DNA of 64,000 nt from an uncultured Sphingomonadaceae bacterium. Its GTDB lineage: Bacteria > Pseudomonadota > Alphaproteobacteria > Sphingomonadales > Sphingomonadaceae. The notes beneath the pieces were generated by a model. That model did no database searches. It had not been told where the DNA came from and saw only the letters and a program-made list of their open reading frames with translations. The stretch lies in NCBI GenBank assembly GCA_947488845.1, contig CANLBM010000003.1:216373-280372 (forward strand), in the 5' to 3' direction. The translations under genes were made by a program, and so were the position numbers. Numbering within the stretch: position 1 is the stretch's first letter; the number at the start of each line of letters is the position of its first letter. Below are positions 46,372 to 60,259 of this stretch, one piece after another.

Positions 46372-47043
46372 CTAGAAATCGACTTTTTCATAATGTGGCG
46401 GCGGCGCGATCACTTCCATCCGTTCGGACAATAATGGCCGGAACGAAGGCCGCGATTTGAACATCGCGTACCAGGCCTTGGTCTGTTCGTGGCCGGCCCA
46501 GTCGATCGCGCCGAGATAATCGGCGACCGAAATCTGTGCGGCGGCGGCGAGGTCGGCGAGACTCATCGTCGCCCCGGCCAGCCAGCTGCGGTGATCGATC
46601 AGATAGTCGATATAGTCGAGATGCGAATTGGCCCGGCGCATGGCCTCGCGCAACACCTTGGCGTCGGGCGGTTCGCGCCGGACCAGTCTTTTGTGCATCC
46701 GCTCGTGCAGCATCGGTGCGGTGACGTCGCCGTAAAATTGCTCGTCGAACCAGGCGACCAGACGCCGGATTTCAGCCCGGTTCACCGCCGTGCCATTGAT
46801 CATCGGGACTTTTTCGACCGTTTCCTCGATATATTCGCAAATGGCGACACTATCGACGAGATGAATATCCCGCTCGGCATGTTTCATCACCGGGGTCCGG
46901 CCGGTAGGGTTCATCGCCAGAAAATCGTCGCGCTGATCCCACGGTGATTCGCGGATAAGCTCATAGCCGACCGATTTCTCGCCCAGTAGCAAGCGGACTT
47001 TACGTGAAAACGGACATAGGGGGAACTGGTACAACTGCCACAT
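46372..47043 (-). CDS. Glutathione S-transferase family protein
   Basis: A 223-residue protein. The N-terminal thioredoxin-like domain has CPFS at residues 10-13 (FPLCPFSRKVRLLLGEK), then NPTGRTPVMKH and the glutathione-contacting DSVAICEYIEE. A helical domain follows. The cysteine at the active loop points to omega/beta-like thiol-transferase chemistry rather than conjugation. It is unrelated in detail to the other GST at 23 kb. The substrate is unknown. Confidence 0.87.
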   Translation of the reverse strand: MWQLYQFPLCPFSRKVRLLLGEKSVGYELIRESPWDQRDDFLAMNPTGRTPVMKHAERDIHLVDSVAICEYIEETVEKVPMINGTAVNRAEIRRLVAWFDEQFYGDVTAPMLHERMHKRLVRREPPDAKVLREAMRRANSHLDYIDYLIDHRSWLAGATMSLADLAAAAQISVADYLGAIDWAGHEQTKAWYAMFKSRPSFRPLLSERMEVIAPPPHYEKVDF

Positions 47044-47127
47044 GGGCTTCGCTTAATCCCGATTGGACGCGGGGGGAAGGGACTTGATGCTTTGGAGAGG
47101 GAATTTTACTCCAGAAGCGGGGCGCGG

Positions 47128-47463
47128 CTAGTCCGGCTGATAGATTGCCAGCCGGTTGCCCGCCGGATCAAGGCACTCGAATCGCCGTCCGCCGGGGAAG
47201 GCAAAAATCTCTTTGACGATTTCGCCGTTTGCGGCTTTGACCTGTGCGAGCGATGCTTCCAGATCGTCGCTCTGGAAGGTGGGCATGGGCGCGACCGGCT
47301 CGGGGCCAGCAGCCAGTCCGATATCGACAGGCCCGCCTTCGACCGCGGCATAATCCGGGCCATAATCGGTGAAGGAAAAGCCAAAGGCCTGTTCATAGAA
47401 GGCCTTGCTGGCGGGCAGATCGCTGGCTTTCATTTCGAGATAGTTCGGGATGATTTTGGGCAT
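47128..47463 (-). CDS. VOC-family (glyoxalase/bleomycin resistance-like) protein
   Basis: A 111-residue protein with a betaalphabetabetabeta module: NYLEMKASDLPASKAFYEQAFGFSFTDYGPDYAAVEGG, then GEIVKEIFAFPGGRRFECLDPAGNRLAIYQPD. The start ATG 47463 has GGAGAAG upstream. An earlier in-frame ATG at 47559 would add a hydrophobic leader (GLGLLAVSSCISA) that looks like a signal peptide, so an exported form cannot be ruled out. Family members bind a metal and act on small electrophiles. The role here is unknown. Confidence 0.8.
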   Translation of the reverse strand: MPKIIPNYLEMKASDLPASKAFYEQAFGFSFTDYGPDYAAVEGGPVDIGLAAGPEPVAPMPTFQSDDLEASLAQVKAANGEIVKEIFAFPGGRRFECLDPAGNRLAIYQPD

Positions 47464-47603
47464 GGTTTTTTCTTCTCCAATGCGCATGGGCGACGCAGAT
47501 ATACAGCTAGAAACGGCAAGCAGCCCCAATCCGGAAACGACATCTCTGCGTTTGGTCATGCCGGAGAGAATAGGATGGCGAGAGGATCACAACAAGAGAT
47601 TAT

Positions 47604-47990
47604 CTAAGTTTTGCCGAGACACGCTCTCGGTCCAATGCGAAAAAAGCTAATGTCGTCTTCATTCGTATATTTGAGTATTTCGACATTATCTCCGATAGAG
47701 CAATCAATGATTAACTTGCTAGTCCCCTTTAATTGCACGTGACTGCCGTCATCCATTTTCACTTTCAATAAAGTCACGTAAGTGGGGACTTCTGTGACCG
47801 ATGGCTGCCAGATTTTCACCAAAGTTCCCGAGACAAATTCAGGTGGATTTTTTGCCGCCGCCCAGAAGCCCGTCGTATGGATATAATATAGTACAGCAAA
47901 AACAGCCCCGAGACCTGACGCGAGCAAGAACAGGCCCCGCTCGCGTTTGATTTTCCAAATCCAATAACTGCGTTGAATTTTCCAACTCAT
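47604..47990 (-). CDS. Hypothetical single-pass membrane protein, AT-rich gene
   Basis: A 128-residue protein with a basic N-terminus (IQRSYWIWKIKRERG), one membrane segment at about residues 20-38, and an external or cytosolic part of about 85 residues (SGTLVKIWQPSVTEVPTYVTLLKVKMDDGSHVQLKG) that looks like a small beta barrel. I recognise no family. The gene is visibly richer in A/T than both neighbours and has different codon use, which suggests later acquisition. It sits 4 bp before the gltB stop side, in the same orientation. Confidence 0.6.
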   Translation of the reverse strand: MSWKIQRSYWIWKIKRERGLFLLASGLGAVFAVLYYIHTTGFWAAAKNPPEFVSGTLVKIWQPSVTEVPTYVTLLKVKMDDGSHVQLKGTSKLIIDCSIGDNVEILKYTNEDDISFFRIGPRACLGKT

Positions 47991-47994
47991 GGAT

Positions 47995-52517
<4,523 letters not shown>

Positions 52518-52521
<4 letters not shown>

Positions 52522-53222
52522 TCGTCTTCATCCTGCAGGGGTGCGTCGGTGTCTTGCGTAAGCGGAGGCGGAAGATGGGCGGTCGCTTCCTCGACCTTTT
52601 TCATGATCGCCGGCATGGCCTGCATCATCTCGGGTACAAAGCTCATCATCGACTGCATCATTTCCGGATCGACAAAGACCATCATATAATCGCGTGCAAA
52701 AGCGCCACCGGTTTCGGTCGCGAAAAAGGCGTTCATTTCGGCGAGCTGATCCGCCGTAAATTTCCGGGCGTAGATATTGGCAAGGCTTTTGCGCAGCGCC
52801 GGCTCCATGCTGGTCATCAGGCCGACCATCTCGTTGGTCATGACCCTGGTTGATATTTGCATCCGCTCCCTGAAATGCGGGTCTCTTTCCCGCATCATGT
52901 CATTGATCGATGCATCGCCCATTCCGTCGTGCTCTGGATCATCAATGCCCATGCCCTTCATCGTCTCTGCCATCGGCCGGTCAAAACTCTGGCTGATGAT
53001 ACTGTCCATCATCTGGTCCATCGTGCCCTTCATCATCCGCTCATAGGTGCCGAGCGGGAAGAGATAGTCGACCGTGCCCTTGGCGGCGGCGAGCCGGGCG
53101 GGGTCAATTGCTGCTTGTTCGATATCCTCGACCGGCGCGGTTGAATCCTGCGCAATCACGGGGCTGCTCAATGTCAGAGCCAGGGGGGCGGCAAAAGTTG
53201 CGAATATTATTTTCATGTTCAT
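52518..53222 (-). CDS. DUF2059 domain protein between gltD and gltB
   Basis: A 234-residue exported protein. A signal peptide spans about residues 1-24, ending VIAQD. The mature part is helical and Met-rich (YERMMKGTMDQMMDSIISQSF, MTSMEPALRKSLANIYARKFTADQLAEMNAFFATETGGAFARDYM). The final stretch fits the DUF2059 consensus. Function is unknown. It starts 7 bp behind gltD and its stop overlaps the gltB start by ATGA, so it is part of the glt transcript. The linkage to glutamate synthesis may be only positional. Confidence 0.8.
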
Positions 53223-53229
53223 GCTCCGT

Positions 53230-54684
53230 CTAGGCCGCCACTTTTTCAGCCAGTTTCTTCTCGCGCAGAAACCGGTGCATATGTTCGGTCACGTCGCGGC
53301 CATCGCGGATGCCCCAGACCACCAGACTGGCGCCGCGGACGATATCGCCGGCGGCGAAGACGCCTTCCATATTGGTCATCATCGACTTGTGATCGACCCG
53401 CAACGTGCCCCAGCGGGTGACCGACAGGTCCGGGCAGCCAAACAGATCGGGCAGGTCTTCCGCATCAAAGCCGAGCGCCTTGATCACCAGATCGGCGTCG
53501 AGAGTAAAATCGCTGTCCGGCTCGACTTCGGGCGAACGGCGGCCGCTGGCATCGGGCGCGCCGAGCCGCATCCTGTTCGCGCGGACCGCTGTCACATGCT
53601 CGGTGCCTTCGATCGCCTTGGGGGCTGAGAGCCAGACGAATTCGACGCCTTCTTCTTCGGCATTGCGGACTTCATTTTGCGAACCCGGCATATTGGCGCG
53701 GTCGCGGCGATAGAGGCATTTCACCGATTTTGCACCCTGCCGGATCGAGGTCCGCACGCAGTCCATCGCGGTGTCGCCGCCACCGATGACAACGACATTC
53801 TTGCCCTGCGCATTGAATCGTCCATTGTCGAAATCGGGAACTTCGTCGCCAAAACTCTTGCGGTTGGAGGCGATCAGAAAGTCGAGCGCCTTTTCGACCC
53901 CCGGCGCACCGACGCCCGGCATCTGGATTTCGCGCGCCTTGTAGACGCCGGTAGCAACCAGGATTGCATCGTGCTTGTCGCGCAGTTCTTCCAGCGTCGC
54001 GTCCCGGCCGACTTCGAAATTCTCGTGGAAGTGGATGCCGCCATCCTTGAGCCGCTGCACCCGGCGCATGATCACTTCTTTCTCCAGTTTGAAGCCCGGG
54101 ATGCCGTAGGTCAGCAATCCGCCGGCGCGGTCGTGGCGGTCATAGACATGCACGTCATAACCGGCGACGCGCAGATATTCCGCGGCGGTCAGGCCGGCGG
54201 GCCCGGCACCGATGATGCCGACCGACTGGCCCGCTGGCCGGCCGGGCTGCAGCGGTTCGACCCAGCCTTCTTCCCAGGCGGTGTCGGTGATATATTTTTC
54301 CACTGCGCCAATGGTGACCGCGCCATGGCCGGAAAATTCGATCACGCAATTGCCCTCGCACAGGCGGTCCTGCGGGCAGATGCGGCCGCAGATTTCCGGC
54401 ATGGTCGAGGTCAGATTGGACATTTCATAGGCTTCGCGGAGCCGGCCCTCGGCGGTCAGACGGAGCCAGTCGGGGATATGATTGTGCAGCGGGCAGTGGA
54501 CCGAACAATATGGCACGCCGCATTGCGAGCAGCGGGCGGCCTGTTCCGCGGCCCTGCCCGGCGCATAGCGGTCGGCGATCTCGCGAAAATCCTCGGCGCG
54601 GAGGCCGGGCTCGCGCTTTTCGGGATAGGCCTGGCCTTCCTCGACAAATTTCAGCATTTCCAGTTTCTGCGGGCTTTTTGCCAT
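53230..54684 (-). CDS. gltD: Glutamate synthase small subunit
   Basis: GltD carries electrons from NADPH through FAD to GltB. The protein is 484 residues. N-terminal iron-sulfur cysteines are in ARCSQCGVPYCSVHCPL and ICGRICPQDRLCEGNC. The FAD Rossmann motif is GIIGAGPAGLTAAEYL, and the NADPH motif is VVVIGGGDTAMDC. The FAD C-terminal motif GVFAAGDIVRGASLVVW is intact. It is the promoter-proximal gene of gltD-DUF2059-gltB. Upstream, 268 bp separate it from the divergent uppP gene, and no further gene is seen there. Confidence 0.97.
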   Translation of the reverse strand: MAKSPQKLEMLKFVEEGQAYPEKREPGLRAEDFREIADRYAPGRAAEQAARCSQCGVPYCSVHCPLHNHIPDWLRLTAEGRLREAYEMSNLTSTMPEICGRICPQDRLCEGNCVIEFSGHGAVTIGAVEKYITDTAWEEGWVEPLQPGRPAGQSVGIIGAGPAGLTAAEYLRVAGYDVHVYDRHDRAGGLLTYGIPGFKLEKEVIMRRVQRLKDGGIHFHENFEVGRDATLEELRDKHDAILVATGVYKAREIQMPGVGAPGVEKALDFLIASNRKSFGDEVPDFDNGRFNAQGKNVVVIGGGDTAMDCVRTSIRQGAKSVKCLYRRDRANMPGSQNEVRNAEEEGVEFVWLSAPKAIEGTEHVTAVRANRMRLGAPDASGRRSPEVEPDSDFTLDADLVIKALGFDAEDLPDLFGCPDLSVTRWGTLRVDHKSMMTNMEGVFAAGDIVRGASLVVWGIRDGRDVTEHMHRFLREKKLAEKVAA

Positions 54685-54952
54685 GCGAGACGCTCGTTTC
54701 CGGTTGTTTTGATTAGGGTCACAGGCCCGTTTTCGCGGGCTCCAAGAGTGAAATAACCCAGAAAGGAGCCAGAGTCACGGACAAATTGTCAACAAGGACA
54801 GTTATTATGTCCTATATATATGTGTGGATGCGCCACCCACTTGTTATGCCGGGGTCATGCGCGACTATTGGTATCGCATCGGACCTATATTTTCCTCACG
54901 ACAACTGTCTGGTGAAACGCTATTGCGCGTCAAACCAACTTACGGGCTGCTC

Positions 54953-55747
54953 ATGACCTTCATCCAAATGCTGCTCCTCGCGATCGTGCAGGGCGTTACC
55001 GAATTTCTCCCGATATCCTCGTCGGGGCATCTGATCCTCCTGCCGGTCTTCACCGGCTATGCCGACCAGGGGCCGATGATCGACATTGCCGTTCATGTCG
55101 GTTCGCTGCTCGCGATCATCACCTATTTTTTCAGGGACGTCTGGTCGCTGGGCAAGGGCGGCCTCGCCACCATCGGTATCGGCCAGGCCGCGGCCGAACG
55201 GCGTTTGTTCTGGTGGATCATCATCGGCACGATCCCGGCGGTCATCGTCGGTCTGTTCCTCAAGACCGGCGGCTATCTCGACGGTTTCCGCAGCACCGAC
55301 TTGGTCGGTGCCAATCTGATCATCTACGGCATCCTGCTGGGCATCGCCGACCGCTTCGGACGGCAGGTCAAATCCTTCGAGCAGCTGACGCTGAAGGATG
55401 GCATTATCGTCGGGCTCGCGCAGGCGATGGCGCTCATCCCCGGCACCAGCCGTTCCGGCGTGACCATGACCGCAGCCCGTTTTCTCGGCTATAGCCGCGT
55501 CGAGGCGGCGCGCTTTTCCTTCCTGCTGTCGATTCCGGCGGTGGCCGGCGCCGGCGTGCTGATCATTCCCGATCTGATGGGCGCCAGCACCGAATTGCTC
55601 AAGGAAGCGCTGATCACCGGCGCGCTGACCTTTGTCGCGGCTCTGGCCACCATGACCTTCCTGATGCGCTTCCTGCGCAAGGCCTCGATGATGGTCTTCG
55701 TTATCTACCGCGTCGCGATGGGTATCGCCTTACTCGCCCTTTTCTAG
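54953..55747 (+). CDS. uppP: Undecaprenyl-diphosphatase
   Basis: UppP (BacA) removes a phosphate from undecaprenyl diphosphate and recycles the lipid carrier for peptidoglycan. The protein is 264 residues from ATG 54953 with about eight membrane segments. The catalytic motifs are GVTEFLPISSSGHLIL near the start and ALIPGTSRSGVTMTAARFLG. In-frame starts upstream to 54824 lack family sequence. The 3' end lies 4 bp from the convergent epimerase gene. Confidence 0.95.
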   Translation: MTFIQMLLLAIVQGVTEFLPISSSGHLILLPVFTGYADQGPMIDIAVHVGSLLAIITYFFRDVWSLGKGGLATIGIGQAAAERRLFWWIIIGTIPAVIVGLFLKTGGYLDGFRSTDLVGANLIIYGILLGIADRFGRQVKSFEQLTLKDGIIVGLAQAMALIPGTSRSGVTMTAARFLGYSRVEAARFSFLLSIPAVAGAGVLIIPDLMGASTELLKEALITGALTFVAALATMTFLMRFLRKASMMVFVIYRVAMGIALLALF

Positions 55748-55751
55748 CGGC

Positions 55752-56705
55752 TCAGCTTGCCTTGGCACGCGCGCCAAAGCGGCCGTGGGCGGTATATTTC
55801 TCCATCCAGCCACTGGCGACCGCAGCGAGCGGGGTCGGCGCAACGCCAAAGGCATCCAGCCCCTTGGCCGTTGGTGCCACGACATTGTCTTTCTGCAGCA
55901 TCTTGTACTGATCCGACGTGATCGGCGCACCGGGTAGGGGTCCCAGAACAGTCGCCATCATCTTGGCGGCGAAATCCGGAATATCGACAAAAGTCCGCTC
56001 GCGCCCGGTCATCGCGGCAATGCGGCGGTTGAGATCGCCCATGCTGATCACTTCCGGACCGCCCAGTTCAAAGGTCTGTCCGGCATATAGCGCGGGCTGG
56101 CTGAGCGCCTGCGCCACGACATCGGCGACATCGCCGACAAAGATCGGCTGGAATTTCGTCGCGCTGCCGATGACCGGCACGATGGGCAGCATCTGGATCA
56201 TCGCGGCAAAGCGGTTGATGAATTCATCCTCGCGACCAAAGACAATCGAGGGTCGCAGAATGATCGCGTCGGGAAAAGCGTTCAAAACCGCCTGCTCGCC
56301 TTCGCCCTTGCTGCGGCCATAACGCGACGGCGAAGCGGTATCGGCGCCAATTGCGGACAGCTGGACCATGGTCTTGCAACCGGCCGCCGCAGCGGCCTCG
56401 GCGACATTGCGCGCGCCGTCGACATGGATGCGGGTGAAATCGCCGTTGAGCACGCCGACCAGATTGACCACGGCATCGCAGCCCCGGACCGCGCGGGCGA
56501 CACTGTCCGGCTTGGTGATGTCGGCGCTGGCAAACTGTGTCTGGCCGAGATTGCCCAGCGGCTTGATATGCATGGCGTTCTTGATATTGCGCTCGGCAAT
56601 CCGCAGCCGCGCACCGCGCGCCAGCAAGGTCTGCGCGACATAGCGACCCAAAAAGCCGCCGCCACCAAATATGCAAATCAATCGTCCATCAAGATCCATG
56701 TTCAT
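55752..56705 (-). CDS. NDUFA9-like NAD(P)-binding epimerase-family protein
   Basis: A 317-residue atypical SDR. The start is ATG 56705 or 56699; both follow GGTGGAAG. The Rossmann motif is IFGGGGFLGRYVAQTLLARGA. The tyrosine/lysine active site is partly retained as SRYGRSKGEGE. The family related to complex I subunit NDUFA9 has this layout. In alphaproteobacteria it may stabilise complex I or act on quinone-related compounds; this is not settled. It lies opposite uppP and before tRNA-Leu. Confidence 0.85.
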   Translation of the reverse strand: MNMDLDGRLICIFGGGGFLGRYVAQTLLARGARLRIAERNIKNAMHIKPLGNLGQTQFASADITKPDSVARAVRGCDAVVNLVGVLNGDFTRIHVDGARNVAEAAAAAGCKTMVQLSAIGADTASPSRYGRSKGEGEQAVLNAFPDAIILRPSIVFGREDEFINRFAAMIQMLPIVPVIGSATKFQPIFVGDVADVVAQALSQPALYAGQTFELGGPEVISMGDLNRRIAAMTGRERTFVDIPDFAAKMMATVLGPLPGAPITSDQYKMLQKDNVVAPTAKGLDAFGVAPTPLAAVASGWMEKYTAHGRFGARAKAS

Positions 56706-56943
56706 CTTCCACCCTTGGCTTGGTTTCTGCGTTGCCTCTGCCCCAGCCGCGCGGTTGACGCAACAACGATTACCTGCCCGGCATAGCATAATATAGGTCC
56801 CGCCACACCGGTTCGACAGCCGCCAAGCACCGCCGAGCCCCGGGAACGCGCTTTTGCCGATATGAATCATTGACAGCAGAACCACCAAGAGGCTAATCGC
56901 CCGCCTCTATCAGGCGGCATGAAGATGATTGCCACCTGCATGG

Positions 56944-57030
56944 GCCCAGATGGCGGAATTGGTAGACGCGCTAGCTTCAGGTGCTAGTATTCGCAAGGAT
57001 GTGGAGGTTCGAGTCCTCTTCTGGGCACCA
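56944..57030 (+). tRNA. tRNA-Leu (anticodon CAG)
   Basis: An 87-base class II tRNA including an encoded CCA end. Acceptor arms GCCCAGA (56944-56950) and TCTGGGC (57020-57026) pair fully. The anticodon stem is CTAGC/GCTAG around a TTCAGGT loop, giving CAG, which reads CUG. A long variable arm follows and the T-arm reads GGAGGTTCGAGTCCTC. Its 3' end is a typical integrase target, and an integrase gene begins 167 bp downstream. Confidence 0.97.
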
Positions 57031-57156
57031 GATATACGTTCGCAAGTGTTCGTCAAGGCTTGCAAATCCCCCGAAAAACTGCTAAAAACTCTCCTTAAAT
57101 GACCGTTGGCGCCCGCCGATGTTCGTGAGCAATCACGATCTTTTGGGGGCTACGTT

Positions 57157-57194
57157 GGGGGCCATTGGTATTTGCACCGATAGGAGTGGCCCCC
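57157..57194 (+). promoter_or_regulatory. Hairpin enclosing the integrase ribosome binding site
   Basis: GGGGGCCA (57157-57164) pairs with TGGCCCCC (57187-57194), an 8-bp stem. The AGGAG ribosome binding site (57182-57186) lies in the loop next to the stem, and the ATG follows at 57197. Such a structure could lower integrase translation. Only pairing is seen; regulation is inference. Confidence 0.35.
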
Positions 57195-57196
57195 AG

Positions 57197-58428
57197 ATGG
57201 CATTGACTGATACAGCAATTAAAGCAGCTAAACATGGCCCAAAACCCATCAAGCTTTTTGATGAAAGAGGGGTGTTCCTGTTAATTCAGCCCAGTGGCGG
57301 AAAGCTTTGGCGGCTCAAATATCGGATATTGGGCAAGGAAAAGAAGCTCTCGTTGGGTGTCTATCCAGATGTCTCATTGAAAGAGGCCCGAAAACGGCGC
57401 GACGAAGCAAGGACGTTGCTCGCAAACGGATCGGACCCTGCAAGCGTCAAACTAGAACAGACCAAATCAGCCAGACGGAATGCGGCGAACACCGTCAAGG
57501 CAATTGCCGATGAATTTATTGAAAAATCGGCGAAGGAAGGCCGCGCGGCTGTTACCATCAAGAAAACACGCTGGCTGATGTCGCTGCTTGAAGGCGATCT
57601 TGGGAATCGGCCGATCACGGAAATCACACCAGCCGACTTGCTCGAAGCTCTGCAAAAGATTGAAGCCAAAGGCCATTTGGAAACAGCCCGCCGGATGAGA
57701 TCGTTTGCGGGCAGGGTATTTCGCTATGCGGTGGCGACGTCACGCGCGACCGCCGACCCCTCCAATCTTTTGAGAGGCGCATTGGTGGCCCCCAAAGTGA
57801 CGCACCATAGCGCCATATTAGAGCCAAAGGCCGTCGGTGAGCTATTACGAGCCATCGATGGCTATCAGGGCAGCCGCTGACATGCCTAGCCCTAAAACTG
57901 ACCCCCCATGTGTTCGTGCGTCCTGGTGAATTGCGTCGCGCCGAATGGCAAGAATTTGACTTGGACAAGGCAATCTGGACGATACCAGCCGAAAAAATGA
58001 AAATGCGCGACCCGCATGTTGTTCCGCTTTCATCGCAGGCATTGGAATTGCTGGAATCAGCGAAAGTCATCAGCGGAGGGCAACAATATGTTTTTTCCTC
58101 GCTCTATCCGGGCAACCGCCCGATGTCAGAAAATACAATCAATGCCTCTCTCCGGCGGATGGGTTATTCCGGCAAAGAAATGACAGCACATGGTTTCCGG
58201 TCCATGGCGAGCACATTGTTAAATGAAAGCGGAAAATGGAGTGCCGACGCTATTGAGCGTGCATTGGCTCATAAGAATGGTAATGCAACGCGCGGCGCAT
58301 ACCATCGCGGCCAGCATTGGAATGAGCGGGTTCAAATGGCGCAGTGGTGGAGCGATTATCTGGATATTCTCCGCACCGGAGCAGAAATTATTCCGATGAT
58401 ACCAGCTGAAACTGGACAAGTGGCTTGA
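57197..58428 (+). pseudogene. Tyrosine recombinase (phage integrase family), single-base frameshift
   Basis: The first frame (ATG 57197 behind AGGAG) gives the arm-binding domain (TAIKAAKHGPKPIKLFDERGVFLLIQ) and core-binding domain, and then hits TGA at 57880 after GYQGSR. The next frame resumes at about 57871 with PLTCLALKLTPHVFVRPGELRRAEW and runs to 58428. One C appears to be missing near 57873. All catalytic residues are in the second part: Arg in VRPGELR, HGFR, and the tyrosine in TRGAYHRG. It resembles integrases of islands placed at tRNA genes, which fits tRNA-Leu just upstream. It is either a pseudogene or a sequencing slip. Confidence 0.88.
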
Positions 58429-58431
58429 TGG

Positions 58432-58551
58432 TTGGGGCGCACTTCTATTTACGCGCTCATCAAGGAAGGGCGGCTGGATACGGTCAAGTTCGGGCGGCGG
58501 CATTTGATCAAGACTGCATCCATCCGTCGCTTGATTGACGACCAAGAATAA
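58432..58551 (+). pseudogene. AlpA/excisionase-like helix-turn-helix remnant
   Basis: Right behind the integrase stop, in the same frame, 39 codons read GRTSIYALIKEGRLDTVKFGRRHLIKTASIRRLIDDQE. This is the second half of the small HTH domain of excisionase or AlpA-like regulators (IYxLIxxGxLxxVxxGRR). The first helix and normal start are missing. The only possible start is a TTG at 58432. It is best read as a deletion remnant joined to the integrase tail. Confidence 0.6.
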
Positions 58552-58556
58552 ATCCG

Positions 58557-58967
58557 ATGTCTGGCAAGCGGATCAATCCGCGCCTTGCCAAGTTGCATCG
58601 CTCCTATTCTGTTGAAGATCCTCGCGCCGCTAATCTCATCCTCAACTTGCTAGCCCGCGTCCTCGAGGACGCCCCCACGCCAACAGCTAGCTGCCCGGTG
58701 AGCGTAGAAGACGAAGCCATCCTCGCAGCATTCCTCGCCCGCAATCTCCAAACCAAGAAACAAATGAAAAGACCGCTCAACATCTTGGACCGCCGGAGGC
58801 GCTTAATCAAGACACGGTGGATGCCACCTTGCGCCGAGACTTTCTTGCATTTTCGGAGAAGGTCTACCGCACGCTTGAACCGGCCGCATCGTTTTATCCA
58901 AATTGGCATATGGAAGCGATTAGCGAATCCCTTAACCAAACCCGCGATGGCCGCATCAAGCGACTGA
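58557..58967 (+). CDS. Small hypothetical protein between the HTH remnant and the terminase
   Basis: An open frame of 136 codons starts at ATG 58557 and overlaps the terminase start by 150 bp. The first 20 residues (SGKRINPRLAKLHRSYSVE) look like the start of small island-borne regulatory proteins. The remainder diverges and the overlapping C-terminal half is Arg/Pro-rich as expected from an off-frame read. Only the first 60-70 codons may be meaningful. It may be another deletion remnant. I do not recognise a family. Confidence 0.35.
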   Translation: MSGKRINPRLAKLHRSYSVEDPRAANLILNLLARVLEDAPTPTASCPVSVEDEAILAAFLARNLQTKKQMKRPLNILDRRRRLIKTRWMPPCAETFLHFRRRSTARLNRPHRFIQIGIWKRLANPLTKPAMAASSD

Positions 58968-60259
58968 TTATTAACGTGCCGCCACGGTCCCTCAAATCAA
59001 TCATGATTTCCATCGCCTTTTCGGCATTCACGCTGGGACATAACCCTGAAATGAAGCTTATCTGCGTCTCCTACGCGAAAGACTTCGCCGAAAAGCTCGG
59101 TCGCGATTGCCGCACGGTCATGCAGTCAAACTGGTATCAACGCTTGTTTCCTGGGACAATTATCACTAAGGCAACCGCAGATCTGATCGAGACATCAAGC
59201 GGCGGTGCTCGCCTGGCCACGTCGATCGACGGTGTGGTGACTGGGTTCGGAGCTGATACGATTAGTATCGATGATCCCATCAAGCCAAACGAAGCATTTT
59301 CTACTCAGGCACTGGCAAATGTCATACGCTATTTCCGAGAAACGCTTTTCAGCAGACTTAACAGCAAGGTGAATGGTGTTATCATCCTTGTGATGCAACG
59401 TCTGCATGAGGACGATCTCGCCGGTCACTTGTTAAAGGACGGAGGATTTCATCATCTCTGTTTCCCAGCCACTGCCGTTGAGGACGAGAAAATCGAACTG
59501 GGCGGGGGACGTTTTTACCTGCGGCCCGCGGGCGAGGTCCTGCACGGAAAAAGAGAGCCGGAAAGCGCATTGAATGAATCGCGGCGGAATATGGGGAGCG
59601 CCGCGTTTGAGGCACAGTATCAGCAAAATCCAATCCCCGCGTCAGGGAACATGATCAAAAACGAATGGCTGAAGACTTATCCAGCCTCGCTCGATCAAAC
59701 CGGTATGAAGATCACGCATTCCTGGGACACCGCGCTCAAAGGAAACTCAAGCGCGGACTACTCAGTGTGCACCGTTTGGGGAGAGCTCAACGGCTTCCAT
59801 TATCTGCTCGACGTTTTTCGCAAAAGACTAGACTTTCCCGAACTAATCAAAGCAGTTGTTGCCCTACACCAGAGGTCAGTTCCTCACGCGGTGCTTATTG
59901 AAGACCACGGCTCGGGCATCAGTCTTATTCAGCAGTTACGCAGTCAGTATGATATTCACCCCATTGGTCGCCGTTCGAAAGATGATAAGGAGACCCGCCT
60001 TTCGATCGTGCTTCCCATGTTCGAGTCAGGACAGGTTGTATTGCCAAACGAAGCACCATGGCGCGCGGACCTCCTCCACGAACTTTTCGGCTTCCCGCTT
60101 GCCCGCCACGACGACCAGGTCGATAGCATAAGTCAGTATTTGGGATGGGCTCGAGATTCGTCAAGCCGACTTTTCAAAGCGGACTTCGGCATGGCGGAGC
60201 CTGAGATGTCGGTTGGGTACGTGGCGAGCGCTCTGCTGGCTATGCCGCGTTATCGGTAA
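58817..60259 (+). CDS. Phage terminase large subunit
   Basis: A 480-residue TerL-type packaging motor. The ATPase part has a Walker A variant VPPRSLKS near residue 53 and Walker B ISIDDP. The nuclease part has [17 protein letters not shown] (first acidic residue), [15 protein letters not shown], and the DDQVD cluster in [13 protein letters not shown]. The start is GTG 58817; the frame is open further upstream without family sequence. No portal, capsid, tail or small terminase gene follows. It ends 20 bp inside the truncated E2 gene on the other strand. Confidence 0.88.
   Translation: MDATLRRDFLAFSEKVYRTLEPAASFYPNWHMEAISESLNQTRDGRIKRLIINVPPRSLKSIMISIAFSAFTLGHNPEMKLICVSYAKDFAEKLGRDCRTVMQSNWYQRLFPGTIITKATADLIETSSGGARLATSIDGVVTGFGADTISIDDPIKPNEAFSTQALANVIRYFRETLFSRLNSKVNGVIILVMQRLHEDDLAGHLLKDGGFHHLCFPATAVEDEKIELGGGRFYLRPAGEVLHGKREPESALNESRRNMGSAAFEAQYQQNPIPASGNMIKNEWLKTYPASLDQTGMKITHSWDTALKGNSSADYSVCTVWGELNGFHYLLDVFRKRLDFPELIKAVVALHQRSVPHAVLIEDHGSGISLIQQLRSQYDIHPIGRRSKDDKETRLSIVLPMFESGQVVLPNEAPWRADLLHELFGFPLARHDDQVDSISQYLGWARDSSSRLFKADFGMAEPEMSVGYVASALLAMPRYR

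Noticed and set aside
58817..60259. Terminase as part of a complete prophage
   Set aside because: No capsid, portal, tail or lysis genes lie on either side; the neighbours are a broken integrase and chromosomal catabolic genes.
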